Assembly: GCA_030144965.1 (NCBI GenBank)
Contig: JAMPUU010000012.1
Coordinates: 620,001 to 684,000 of the forward strand
Origin: Nitrospira sp. BO4
GTDB taxonomy: Bacteria > Nitrospirota > Nitrospiria > Nitrospirales > Nitrospiraceae
DNA: 64,000 bases
Reading direction: 5' to 3'
Shown here piece after piece: positions 1 through 8,284 of the stretch. Each line of letters opens with the position of its first letter. The first letter of the stretch is position 1. Under the pieces are notes generated by a model, which was not told the DNA's origin, searched no databases, and saw only the letters and a list, made by a program, of their open reading frames with translations. Both the position numbers and the translations under genes were made by a program.

Positions 1-176
1 TCCAGCCCAATGCGAATACCTTCTCGGTCATACACCGATCGTCCTTGGCTCAAGATGCTGCAACCAGTGATGTTGACAAAAACACAAAGAGCCATCCCCG
101 CAAACAATGTCAGTGCGACGCCACGCTTAACGGGGATTGGGTTTGTCATCTTGTCGACGTTAAGGAAGGACTCCAT
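1..176 (-). CDS. Partial lipoprotein (N-terminal part, runs off left edge)
   Basis: A reading frame starts at ATG 176 and stays open to the window edge (58 codons). A GA-rich AGAGGGGGC sequence directly precedes the ATG. An internal ATG at 149 is an alternative start. The N-terminus has a basic stretch (PVKRG), a hydrophobic run (ALTLFAGMALCVFV) and a lipobox-like ITGC, so a lipoprotein signal peptide is likely. The gene lies 21 nt downstream of the Slp-like lipoprotein gene on the same strand, which suggests co-transcription. The function cannot be told from this fragment. Confidence 0.55.
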   Translation of the reverse strand, partial: MESFLNVDKMTNPIPVKRGVALTLFAGMALCVFVNITGCSILSQGRSVYDREGIRIGL

Positions 177-197
177 GCCCCCTCTGTGGTGCTGCTC

Positions 198-731
198 TTA
201 CGGAGTTGATGCGTTTGCACAGACCGTTTCTTGCTTGAGGGTGACGTATCCTGCTTCGTAGTAAGGAAAGTCTGAGATCTCTCGTCCCTGTGTATTCCAG
301 AAATGAAGACATTGGGCAGCAACGACCGGAAAGCTGCGGGAAAGATTCTTGACGGTGAAGACTTTCCACGGACGAGTCACCCCTACAACGATCACTCGAT
401 TGCCCGGTTGGAGATTCGGCAGCTCGATTGTTCCCTGATAGACGATGACAAATTCCCCGTTGTTTTCCCCATTATCCTTTGGACCGTAGGCCGGATGGTC
501 GACGATGGGCAACTGAGAGACGACGATAATCACCGTGTCATCGGAAGATTGAGCACGCACAATCCGCCCGCCGAGTTGAACTTTTTTAGATGCCGATCCA
601 TCGTGCCACAGGGCAAAATCAAAATGGAAATCCACGCCTTCCGTTGTCTTGGGCGGAAACACATGATGGGAAGGTGCGCAGGCGCTCACCATAGCCAAAG
701 ATAGGATCAGAAGCCCACTACAAATTTTCAC
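198..731 (-). CDS. Slp-family outer-membrane lipoprotein
   Basis: This is a 177-residue protein. I chose GTG 731 because it sits 5 nt after a strong GAGGAGG; an upstream ATG at 758 would add nine unlikely residues. Residues 1-18 form a lipoprotein signal ending in VSAC. The body resembles the Slp (starvation lipoprotein) family: a GGRIV turn, a T-V-I-I-V-V-S-Q-L-P strand, a GEFVI strand, a G-x-x-V-I-V-V-G-V strand and a terminal FPVVAAQCLHFW block. In that family these form a small beta-barrel/OB-like lipoprotein of the outer membrane. The exact role is unknown. The next lipoprotein gene is 21 nt downstream. Confidence 0.7.
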   Translation of the reverse strand: MKICSGLLILSLAMVSACAPSHHVFPPKTTEGVDFHFDFALWHDGSASKKVQLGGRIVRAQSSDDTVIIVVSQLPIVDHPAYGPKDNGENNGEFVIVYQGTIELPNLQPGNRVIVVGVTRPWKVFTVKNLSRSFPVVAAQCLHFWNTQGREISDFPYYEAGYVTLKQETVCANASTP

Positions 732-768
732 ATTCACCTCCTCACGCCGTTCCATCATGCATCGTCAA

Positions 769-2329
769 CTACATATATCGCAACTGCCACTGCAGGAAGA
801 ATGCGTTTTGTGCAAATGGGTCCGTAGCGGCATTGAGCGCCACACCCGGCCCCAATCCTGAATGGTGTCGGAACTCATAGTTGAACTGGATTTTGGACTG
901 CATTTTTGGCGGGAAATTTTCAAAATAATACGTCAAGCCGACGATTTGTCTGGTATAGAGATCGTTCGACAGTCTGGTATTCGGATCGAACTGCTCATAC
1001 ATATAGACCGGCTCAAAGTTTTCGAGTGGCCCTTCCGTAAAGAGATACTTTGCCAGGACATACCATGTGCGTCGATTTGCCCCAGGCGCGCCGGAGCCAC
1101 CGCAGGTGTCAAGACAATCTCCGTTGGCAGCCGTACCCACCGTGGTGGGATTCGAGCCGTCATGCCCTTGCCAATATTCTCCATAGACCATGAAGCCAGG
1201 CAAAAACTTCGGGTTGTAACGAAAATCCACCCCATAGCGGTCAAAGTGGCCTTTGCCACGACCATTAATGAATGTTCCGGCATTGTTTGACGTCCCCTGA
1301 ATCATGGTGAAACTAACAAACGAGACATCGTCGCCAAAAAGCCGGATGCGGGTGTACACGGCCTTCGGTTGATTGGCCCCGCCGATCCCGGACGTGTTAC
1401 TGACTATGCCGTTGGCTTGAAAGTTATTGTTGTTCATGACACCGACCACGTATTCGAGGCGATTCAGGACTTTGCCTCGAACATCGACGAAGTAATCACG
1501 TTCTTGAAGGAACTCGATCGCCCCGCCCGTGCCATTCCTATTTTGACCTGGTCCACCACCGCCTCCCACTCCATTCAAATAGGGAGAACTAATGATATCG
1601 CGCAAACCGCCTGATGTTTCAGTAAAGATACCGAAGGGCATGCGGAAGACCCCCATCCTGATGATATTGAGATTGGGCGCCCAAGATTGAACCGGCCGAA
1701 CATCAATATAGGCCTCGCGAAAGAAGGTCGCGACGGTCGGATTGGACGTGCCAGATAAGGGTGTGTTGTTCGTCAAATTCGTACTTTGAAACTCCATCAA
1801 CATATGCCAGCGCGGAAGATAGTCGCTCAGTTTTCCCCACAAAACCAGCGGCGCGGCGAATAGACAAGCTGTCCTGACTTCTTCCTTCGGGAACATTGGC
1901 GTTGACGTGTCCATACAGAAATTGTAACGCATTCAGACCGATATTGACCTTATCCCGCAGAATCGGAAGAACTTCGGTTCTGCTCTTCCAATCTTCCAAG
2001 TTGTCCAGTCGTCGTGTTTGGTGTACAGCCTGATATTCTTGCTCTGATCGGATCCGGAGCCACTCTTCCTTGGTGATGGAGCCCTTCTGAAGGAGAAGAT
2101 CTTCCAGAGATATTCGACCCGGTGTGGCTTGGCTAGCCGGTGATGATCCTTGCTTCTCAGACGGTGAATCGGTCTGTTGTGCCGTGACTATTGGGTTCTG
2201 CGATGGTTTCTGACTGGTTGAAGTCTCCTGAGCCAATAGAGGTTGCTGTACCAGCGCGATCGATGTAGCCATAAATATTGTCACAAGGATCATTTGGGCA
2301 TTACCCGCTGTACCATACAAACTTCTCAT
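769..2329 (-). pseudogene. Outer-membrane porin, interrupted by one frameshift
   Basis: Two overlapping frames together make one porin of about 520 residues. The first part starts at ATG 2329, preceded by AGGAGG. It has a signal peptide ending LLAQE, a linker rich in Q, S and P, a short helix (EDLLLQKGSITKEEW), then the barrel start up to SIRRA. The second frame continues with VLWGKLSDYLPRWHMLMEFQ and runs through alternating beta strands to a C-terminal WQLRYM at 769. The frames join near 1845-1853 (minus-strand GCCGCTGG), where one extra base, or two missing bases, breaks the gene. No other damage is seen, so this may be a real recent mutation or a sequencing error. The fold suggests an anion/phosphate-type porin. 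Confidence 0.75.
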
Positions 2330-2517
2330 GCAAGATCCTCCTGCTAATAATTCTATATAGGGTTGAATCCAGGTTTGTCTTGTGAGGGGATGGGCATCTC
2401 TGCATTGACTGCAGTTGCCCGCGGAAAACACCCAAGGTAATCGCTCCGTCCTGAGCTTGGGCGAGTACGAATAGAAAACATCGCAACCGTATCGCCCCCA
2501 CCGGTATCGCGGTCGGC

Positions 2518-2943
2518 TCATATGCCATGTTGAGTGAGGACTTCCTTCGCTTCGGAATGAGAGAGCTGATGCAGTGCGGCAAGCAGTTGGAAGCTGGAGG
2601 TCTGATCATCTATCACCACGATCTTACCGGTCTTATTGAACGGTGGCTGCAGAAACTCCGTGACGGCTGTGAACCTTCTTTTTCCCGCATCAACGGTGAT
2701 CTTCTGCTGGAATCTTTGAAATTCTGCGATCAGGCGAATGGCAAGTGGGTACAGTGCTTCTGAACTCTGAATTGTGAAGGCACCGCTGACCTGCTTCTTC
2801 GAAGTATGTTGAGCCAGTGTCGAAACGTCGTTTACGGTAGCCAAGGGGTCAGCGTGTTCCGCTGAAGAGTGTTCAGCCAAAAAGACAAGGTGAAGTAAAG
2901 AGAGTAGAACGAACACAACCGTCTTCTTAGAGGATGAAATCAT
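2518..2943 (-). CDS. Secreted PstS-like domain fragment (hypothetical)
   Basis: This 141-residue protein has a signal peptide (residues 1-28, cleavage near SSAEH). The segment GAFTIQSSEALYPLAIRLIA recalls the start of a PstS-type phosphate-binding domain (I-x-G-S-D-T-L-x-P-L), with ALYPLAIRLIAEFQRF as the first helix. The glycine-rich ligand loop that should follow is missing, and the protein ends after another 70 residues. It may therefore be a short stand-alone secreted protein or the remnant of a periplasmic binding protein. It lies upstream of the porin gene on the same strand, with a 188-nt gap that shows no gene. Confidence 0.5.
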   Translation of the reverse strand: MISSSKKTVVFVLLSLLHLVFLAEHSSAEHADPLATVNDVSTLAQHTSKKQVSGAFTIQSSEALYPLAIRLIAEFQRFQQKITVDAGKRRFTAVTEFLQPPFNKTGKIVVIDDQTSSFQLLAALHQLSHSEAKEVLTQHGI

Positions 2944-3581
2944 GCTGCTTCTTTTCGTAAGTACAAAGGCTGTCGGTTTTAGGTCTAGAGGAGAAGAGTT
3001 GCGCGACAGACGCTACGTGAAGTGCGACATCCGCAACAACTAGGAGTTGACTCTAGTTGCAAAACTAATTCTGCTGGGGGATGAATCACATACCTGAAAC
3101 AGTGAGTAACTGTGTTGTTACACTGGTGTTAATTGCGAGTTACAAATCTGTAAACCATTAAAACCGAACTGATCCCAAGGCGAACCGGATGGGAATGGCG
3201 CCAGTCATTCAGCACATGGCGATTCACGCAGTTGAGCTTAGCTGGTCAGCTCGTGGGGAACTTCTTCCATACCTTTTGATCACTCCCCGTCAGCGAACGA
3301 GGAATCGAACGAGTGATTGGAAAGAACACGTTCGCAACTGCGATCGAGGTCTTGAGCAACTTGCCGATTGGAAAACATGGGAGGCCTCTTGCCGTTGCCT
3401 GAACCTATCAAGAGAACCGATAGCGGCACGACGAATGCTAGAGCCGAAGAAGCAGTTGTTGTCTTCTTGAAGAGAGTGGGCGGACATGTAATGATTGAAA
3501 AGCAATTTTACAGAGCGGTAACATGGCCGTCTTGCTTCTGTAATTTTGGAAGAGCATTCTCGTGTTTTGAGGAACTGCCGC
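2944..3581. other. Intergenic region between divergent genes
   Basis: This 638-nt stretch separates the minus-strand secreted protein from the plus-strand lipoprotein at 3582. It is AT-richer near 3060-3180 and should carry the promoters of both. Short open frames occur on both strands, but none has a convincing ribosome-binding site, composition or recognisable domain. I see no RNA gene and no clear terminator. Confidence 0.4.
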
Positions 3582-4292
3582 ATGATCTTTTACATTGTCG
3601 TCGCTCTCCTATTCTCCCTTACGGCTTGCCAGAGCCGACCTTTTCAGACCGCAACCATGTACGATGATGCATCTCGTTTTGTAAGACTTGAAGTAGATCC
3701 TTCAAGAGGCGGAGGGCATTCTCACCCGGCCGCCATCACGACAGAGGAAATGATTGGGGTCTTGTCCGGTGTGATGATTGAGGAGCCGCCCCGTCTTGTA
3801 TCGGCCTTGTCCCTTCTGATTAAGGACGATGAACCACGACGGCACCCGGCCTTCAGTGATACTGAAATCAGCTTCTTTGCACCGTACTTAGCAGAAGGTT
3901 TGAGAACAGCCAAATCCGAGGAGATAGTGACCTTCGGTCAAACCAGCCAGAAAACCGCACTCCTTGACAAAGTAGCCTCGGGTGGGATGTTCGTAACCTC
4001 AGGTGGAACGTTCATTGATGGCGACGAGCTGCATTTCATATTGGGCAACTATCGATCTCCAACGAACTATGCGCCGGACCCTGGCTTCGGGGCTACACTC
4101 GATGGTCGATCAACTCCGCTGCAACCCATTGCACCACAGCGAACTGAACTATATTTCGAACCCATCACTGCAGTTTCTCCCTCACGAGAAGGACTTTTTG
4201 GCAGTCTATTCCGACCAGATCGGCGAGAGATCGTCGTCTTGTTCAAGAAGCTGACGAGCAGGTCTTCAGACATCGACCACAAACCAAACTAA
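3582..4292 (+). CDS. Hypothetical lipoprotein
   Basis: This is a 236-residue protein. ATG 3582 is preferred over upstream starts because it is preceded by GAGGA at an 8-nt distance and opens directly on a signal peptide (MIFYIVVALLFSLTAC) with lipobox LTAC. The rest is soluble, with no motif I recognise. It has a basic C-terminus and a repeated glycine-rich SGGMFVTSGGTF strand pair in the middle. It stands alone on the plus strand. An outer-membrane or periplasmic anchor role is inferred only from the lipobox. Confidence 0.6.
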   Translation: MIFYIVVALLFSLTACQSRPFQTATMYDDASRFVRLEVDPSRGGGHSHPAAITTEEMIGVLSGVMIEEPPRLVSALSLLIKDDEPRRHPAFSDTEISFFAPYLAEGLRTAKSEEIVTFGQTSQKTALLDKVASGGMFVTSGGTFIDGDELHFILGNYRSPTNYAPDPGFGATLDGRSTPLQPIAPQRTELYFEPITAVSPSREGLFGSLFRPDRREIVVLFKKLTSRSSDIDHKPN

Positions 4293-4570
4293 CTGTCTTT
4301 TGAAGGCCGAGTGACCTGCTCTTTCCTGGTCGCTTTTCCCTCTCTGCTTGGCGAAGACACCATCAAAACAAAATAATCCCTGGCCGGCCATTTATTATGG
4401 CTTGCGGTAGCCGTCACCAACTGTTCTAATCTGGATAGATACACTTCTCAAGCATTATGCCTTAGGCCTGCCACCACTCTCGAGGATTGATCACCCGCAG
4501 TGCTCTCGGAGTAGGGAAAGAAAAAGGTAACGGCCTGCGGTAAAATACCGGAAACGATACCTCCAAAGAC

Positions 4571-4996
4571 ATGCCTTCGACTTCCGATCAAACTCCTACT
4601 GAACCTCCTCTTTGGTCAATCGGCATTGCGGCTCTCGTTATTCTGCTCGCTCCGCTCGTTTTATACTCACTTGCGCCAACAAGTCCCCTTCGCGACGGCG
4701 ACACGGTATTTTCAGATGGCCAACAACAAGCGCGCATCAGCAAGCCAAGTCCAACCCGACCAGAGCTGACGGACGATACCTGTTTGCTTGATCCAAACAG
4801 CCCTCTGATCGTCATCCAGCCACCTACCGACCAAGCCGAGGATTCAATCATTGCCCAAGTCCAAGGCAATCCGGCTAACGAATGGCCCTTTTGCCCCGTG
4901 CACTTCGAGGTGATATTGAAGACTCATCAAGTATTTCAGAAGCCGGCAGTGTTTGGGACGGTACGAGAGATCTTGGTTGAATTCTTCAGCCGATGA
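4571..4996 (+). CDS. Hypothetical single-pass membrane protein
   Basis: This 141-residue protein has one N-terminal transmembrane helix (about residues 15-36, IGIAALVILLAPLVLYSLA). A proline/serine-rich soluble segment with two cysteines (C70 and C107 by rough count) follows. No family is recognised. The ATG at 4571 follows a weak GA-rich sequence (ATACCTCCAAAGAC upstream), so the start is uncertain. Its 3' end overlaps the broken msrA on the opposite strand. Confidence 0.5.
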   Translation: MPSTSDQTPTEPPLWSIGIAALVILLAPLVLYSLAPTSPLRDGDTVFSDGQQQARISKPSPTRPELTDDTCLLDPNSPLIVIQPPTDQAEDSIIAQVQGNPANEWPFCPVHFEVILKTHQVFQKPAVFGTVREILVEFFSR

Positions 4997-5340
4997 GTGC
5001 GTGCTGCATAAGTTTTTAGATAGTGGGCAAACTGCTTTCTAAACTTGGCGATTTTGGGGCTCACCACAAATTGGCAGTATCCTTGGAAGGGATTTCGAGC
5101 GAAATATTCCTGGTGATAGGATTCCGCTTCATACCATTGGCTGGCCGGAGCAACCTGCGTGAAAATGGGAGCCTCGTACAGCTTTCATGCTGCTTCGCGT
5201 GTAGGGTTGCCCAGAGCTCCACCCATGTAACCGGACTCAACCGATTCCATCCCGCTGACCGGATCGTAGACCGCCTCAAGACACCAAAAAACAGCCGCCC
5301 GTGAGGATGGTGACTTCCTTTTCAGATGAGATCGGTGGAA
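4936..5340 (-). pseudogene. msrA: Broken msrA (peptide methionine sulfoxide reductase A)
   Basis: Reading the minus strand, residues EKEVTILTGGCF and, one frame later, WCLEAVYDPVSGMESVESGY followed by MGGALGNPTREAA match the catalytic N-terminal part of MsrA (GGCFWC). After an in-frame TGA (5185-5187) the same frame continues with LYEAPIFTQVAPASQWYEAE then SYHQEYFARNPFQGYCQFVV, the MsrA C-terminal part. Two lesions are visible: one extra T in a T6 run at 5286-5291, which shifts the frame just after the active-site Cys, and loss of the roughly 75-80 residues that normally lie between GGA-x-NPT and the APIFTQVAP segment. No start codon is evident. The gene is clearly inactive. Confidence 0.85.
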
Positions 5341-5375
5341 TGAATGGCAGGACTTTTTCTCTGTACGGAGGCTGG

Positions 5376-5537
5376 CTACTCTTCTTCCTCTTCCTCAATA
5401 TCCTCGATCCCTTCATAACTCATTTCAGGAAACGACGCCGAAGCCTTTTCACAGGCAGTCTCAACCATTTCTTCGGCATCTTCTGCTGAATCGGCATCGA
5501 CCAGAAACTTCACAGTGATGGCATACCTCTGTTCCAC
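5376..5537 (-). CDS. Small acidic hypothetical protein
   Basis: GTG 5537 follows AAAGGAGT at a good distance and gives a 53-residue protein, VEQRYAITVKFLVDADSAED and onward, ending in a run of seven to eight glutamates. A TTG at 5687 would extend it by 50 residues but lacks a clear ribosome-binding site. The beta-alpha-beta look (AITVKFLVDA, then an acidic helix) suggests a small ferredoxin-like fold. No function can be assigned. Confidence 0.55.
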   Translation of the reverse strand: MEQRYAITVKFLVDADSAEDAEEMVETACEKASASFPEMSYEGIEDIEEEEEE

Positions 5538-5753
5538 TCCCGACTCCTTTCTCTGTCGTTTGGCCAAGAATTTTTTGATCCACACATCAGTTATTCTGTA
5601 CTTTCTGACAGTTGTGGTGGTCGTGTCAACCTCGCCTGGAACCCATTTGTTGAGAACTGAGTTCGACGATAATTGGACAATAATCAACGGCGCTTTGTAG
5701 AGATGAACAATCTGCGGAGAAGTGCGCGTGATTGATCGACGCTGGAGAGAAAA

Positions 5754-6134
5754 CTACTCTTCTTGCTCAAGGTTAGTGAGAACCATTTTGAGCTTCGCAA
5801 ACTCGGCTGGATCAATGCGCGAGAATGCGACGCCAAAGCTATTTCCATCAACCCATCGCACAGTGACTTCGTCAATCCGCAACGGCCAATCAAGCCCGGG
5901 AACGTGGAGCCGGCATTCAAATCTTGCTCCCTGTGCCACTTTCATATCGCTTTCAACTTTGCAACCGCCGACAGAAATATCCAGCGTGCGTCCCTGCCCT
6001 TCCTGCCTTTGCCCAGAAAAGGTGCTGCGGAACTGCGCGGTGAATCGCGGCTGGATCCTGCGTTCCTCCGGCAGAGTTTTGGGCGGAGTCTGCTCAGTGG
6101 ATTCGGACTTAAAGAGAGAACCAAGTTTTTTCAA
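5754..6134 (-). CDS. PilZ-domain protein (probable c-di-GMP effector)
   Basis: This is a 126-residue protein. After a charged N-terminal 30 residues it shows both PilZ c-di-GMP contacts: RIQPRF (the RxxxR switch, about residues 26-31) and DISVGGC (the D/N-x-S-x-x-G motif, about residues 52-58). The later strands (VTVRWVDGNSFGVAFSRID) complete the beta-barrel. It has no other domain, so it probably acts as a small adaptor that passes the c-di-GMP state to a partner. It stands upstream of no obvious motility or polysaccharide gene here. The preceding gene on the same strand is pal, 72 nt away. Confidence 0.85.
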   Translation of the reverse strand: MKKLGSLFKSESTEQTPPKTLPEERRIQPRFTAQFRSTFSGQRQEGQGRTLDISVGGCKVESDMKVAQGARFECRLHVPGLDWPLRIDEVTVRWVDGNSFGVAFSRIDPAEFAKLKMVLTNLEQEE

Positions 6135-6206
6135 AGAAGAACTCCTCCTTCAGATCGGATTACCCAAAATGACCGACGATAGTTTTTCATCTCACGGAGC
6201 ACCACC

Positions 6207-6842
6207 CTACTTCTTGGTTGACAGAAGCATGTGGCCACGTCGGTTTTGCTGATAGCAGGATTCGTCCCGTTCAAAGCAAAAGGGACGTTCTTTACCGTAT
6301 GACACGATCATCACCTGCTTCGAACTCACCCCGGCTTCGGTAAGATAGCTTCGAGCGGCTTTCGCGCGCTTATCGCCTAATACGACGTTGTAGTCACTGG
6401 TGCCTCGCTCGTCGCAATGCCCTTCAATCTTCAACACCGCTCCTGGATGATCCTTCAGATACGCGGCATCGTGGTTGAGCGCTTCCATTCCGACCTCAGA
6501 TAAGCCCCATTGGTCATAACCAAAGAACACGTCCTGCAAACCCGCCTCCACCGCAGCTTTTTCTTCTTTCGTGAGTTCGGCGCGCTGGCGAGCGGTGAGC
6601 CCCGACGGATTCATCGCCGTGGAGTACCCCCCTTGCGCAAGACGTTCCTCAGACGGATTACGTGAAAATCCGCTCAACTCCCCGCTTGACCCTCCACCTG
6701 AAATGCTCGGGACCTTTGAACTCGCGCTGCCTGATCCACCTTCACCGTCCGACTGGAGCCATTTCGTATTACAGCCTTGGGCTGATAACAACACCAGTCC
6801 CATCATCACGACAGCTCCAGACTTGATGACTACTCTGTTCAT
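6207..6842 (-). CDS. pal: Peptidoglycan-associated lipoprotein Pal (OmpA-like)
   Basis: This is a 211-residue protein. ATG 6842 follows GGAGGA; upstream codons in the same frame add an improbable 57 residues. The signal peptide carries lipobox LSAQGC. A glycine/serine-rich linker leads to an OmpA-like peptidoglycan-binding domain: VFFGYDQWGLS, LKIEGHCDERGTSDYNVVLG, RAKAARSYL, and VSYGKERPFC. The domain is known to bind diaminopimelate of the cell wall and, with Tol proteins, to tether the outer membrane. No tol genes are in the window. The second DE-containing loop (FERDESCYQQNRR) is typical of Pal proteins. Confidence 0.9.
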   Translation of the reverse strand: MNRVVIKSGAVVMMGLVLLSAQGCNTKWLQSDGEGGSGSASSKVPSISGGGSSGELSGFSRNPSEERLAQGGYSTAMNPSGLTARQRAELTKEEKAAVEAGLQDVFFGYDQWGLSEVGMEALNHDAAYLKDHPGAVLKIEGHCDERGTSDYNVVLGDKRAKAARSYLTEAGVSSKQVMIVSYGKERPFCFERDESCYQQNRRGHMLLSTKK

Positions 6843-7174
6843 GACCGCTCTCCTCCGTTCAGCATTTAGATCCAGACACTCAATCAGTTCGCGACTTCCG
6901 TGTCGTGAAAATCTGGTGCGAAGCCCTGGAGTTACCCTCTCGGGACAAATATAGCACCGCCGTGGAAAAGTGACGGTTGCCACCACGGCAGGGGCCAATG
7001 ACCTCCTGAACATAATACTTTCAATGTGTTGTAAGAGATGGCGGCCGGCTCAGCCGATTGATCTTGACTAAGAAAATAGGGAGGTTTTCTCAGTCTAAGA
7101 CACTGGGTAAGAGAGAATAGGTCAAGAAAAATGGTTGAGGTAAAGCCACAGGATTCGAGATGGCTATAGATGAC
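6843..7174. other. Intergenic region with one imperfect hairpin
   Basis: No gene is visible in these 332 nt. The pal promoter should lie in the left part. An imperfect inverted repeat at 7066-7095 (GACTAAGAAAA paired with TTTTCTCAGTC, one mismatch, 8-nt loop) lies downstream of the small minus-strand ORF at 7175-7315 and may end its transcript. Confidence 0.35.
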
Positions 7175-7315
7175 TTATCGGTATCTTTTCCGATCAGACC
7201 ACCGGATCGGTTGCAATACCGTTCCCAAACCGGCCACACCACAGATAAACAACAGCATAGCTAATGCAACCACCAAGAAGAACGCCGCCCGCACATCGTG
7301 CAAAACAGGGATCAT
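7175..7315 (-). CDS. 46-residue single-pass membrane peptide
   Basis: ATG 7315 is preceded by a near-perfect AGGAGGG at 6 nt. The peptide begins MIPVLHDVRAAFFLVVALAM, continues with LLFICGVAGLG, and ends in a basic tail (RWSDRKRYR). It has one hydrophobic helix of about 22 residues and a positive-inside C-terminus. It lies 27 nt after a tiny zinc-ribbon gene on the same strand, so the two are probably co-transcribed. It is shorter than usual gene-calling cut-offs. Function is unknown. Confidence 0.6.
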   Translation of the reverse strand: MIPVLHDVRAAFFLVVALAMLLFICGVAGLGTVLQPIRWSDRKRYR

Positions 7316-7342
7316 GGTATGTCCCTCCTCTTGCTCGAGTCA

Positions 7343-7534
7343 TCAACGACCCCACCCACATTCGCAGATCCAAGGGCTCATCGGGTCCGTCTTCTGAAGA
7401 AGCCTACCACAACAGGGACATTGTCGAGTCCAGACGGACCGCATCTTTTGAGGAAGCCCCTTTGTGCTCACCTTGACTTGCCCACTATATCGGCATAACC
7501 GCTTCACGTGATAACCCCCCCTCTCCTGATTCAC
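7343..7534 (-). CDS. Small zinc-ribbon protein
   Basis: This protein is up to 63 residues. The C-terminal half has CPCCGRLL and then WICECGWGR, a compact CxxC...CxC zinc-binding arrangement around the PMSPW turn. The start is unsure: the annotated ATG 7534, a GTG about 27 nt later preceded by a G-rich run, or an internal ATG near RSVWTRQ are all possible. It lies upstream of a membrane peptide gene. A similar tiny zinc-ribbon/membrane-protein pair occurs at 18.9-19.3 kb. Confidence 0.45.
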   Translation of the reverse strand: MNQERGGYHVKRLCRYSGQVKVSTKGLPQKMRSVWTRQCPCCGRLLQKTDPMSPWICECGWGR

Positions 7535-7643
7535 TCAACTTATATTACTGTCCCCTTCATGGTCTATGCAGCTTTCGTGGGAGAACAATGAAGCTGGGAT
7601 AAATAAGAATCGTATAAACAGGCGAGATGTTTGAAGTTACTTA

Positions 7644-7720
<77 letters not shown>

Positions 7721-7730
7721 ATCGACGTAC

Positions 7731-7759
7731 ATGAATCATGTTAGGGCGAGGCTTGTCAA
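7731..7759 (-). promoter_or_regulatory. Probable sigma-70 promoter of tRNA-Arg
   Basis: On the minus strand TTGACA (7759-7754) is followed after 17 nt by a weak -10 hexamer (ATTCAT), ending 10 nt before the tRNA 5' end. The -35 is perfect and the -10 is poor, so only the -35 is convincing. Confidence 0.45.
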
Positions 7760-7783
7760 GGTTAGGAAAGTTGGCCTGGAGGC

Positions 7784-8284
7784 CTACAGTCGGGCCAGAA
7801 TCTCATCGGCAACTTGCGTGAGAGATCGTCCATCCGTTTCAATGACATGATCGGCAGCAGCTTGATACTTCGGAATCCGCTCGCGAAGGACATCCTGGAT
7901 CTCATCGACAAAAGATTTGGCTCCGGTCAGAGAGGGGCGCTGTGTATCACGACTGATCCGCCCGGTTATCGTCTCGACCGAGGCAGTCAACCAGAACAAT
8001 GTTCCCGTCTTTTTCAAGATCTCCACGTTTTGCGATCGAAGGATTAGTCCTCCTCCCGTGTCGATGACGAGCCCATCACTGGCAGCCACCTTCTGACAGA
8101 CCTGAGATTCGAGATCACGAAAGTACTCCCACCCATGTTGCTCCACAATCTCTGGGATAGTGTGTCCCGCCGATTTCACGATCTCTGCGTCAGTGGACAG
8201 GAGACTACGGTCCAGACGAGCCGCCAAGAGCTTTCCGACGGTGCTCTTTCCCGTACCTCGATACCCAATGAGCACCACATTCAT
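7784..8284 (-). CDS. aroK: Shikimate kinase
   Basis: This is a 166-residue protein starting MNVVLIGYRGTGKSTVGK. The P-loop is at residues 7-14 (GYRGTGKS). The shikimate-binding acid lies in STDAEI, and the LID region in RDTQRPSL. It phosphorylates shikimate with ATP in the pathway to chorismate. ATG 8284 overlaps the aroE stop codon by ATGA, so the two genes are translationally coupled. The remaining common-pathway steps, aroF and aroA, are at 26-30 kb. Confidence 0.93.
   Translation of the reverse strand: MNVVLIGYRGTGKSTVGKLLAARLDRSLLSTDAEIVKSAGHTIPEIVEQHGWEYFRDLESQVCQKVAASDGLVIDTGGGLILRSQNVEILKKTGTLFWLTASVETITGRISRDTQRPSLTGAKSFVDEIQDVLRERIPKYQAAADHVIETDGRSLTQVADEILARL

Noticed and set aside
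3189..3583. Short open frames on both strands between 3.19 and 3.58 kb
   Set aside because: No convincing ribosome-binding sites, unnatural composition and no recognisable motif. Treated as intergenic.
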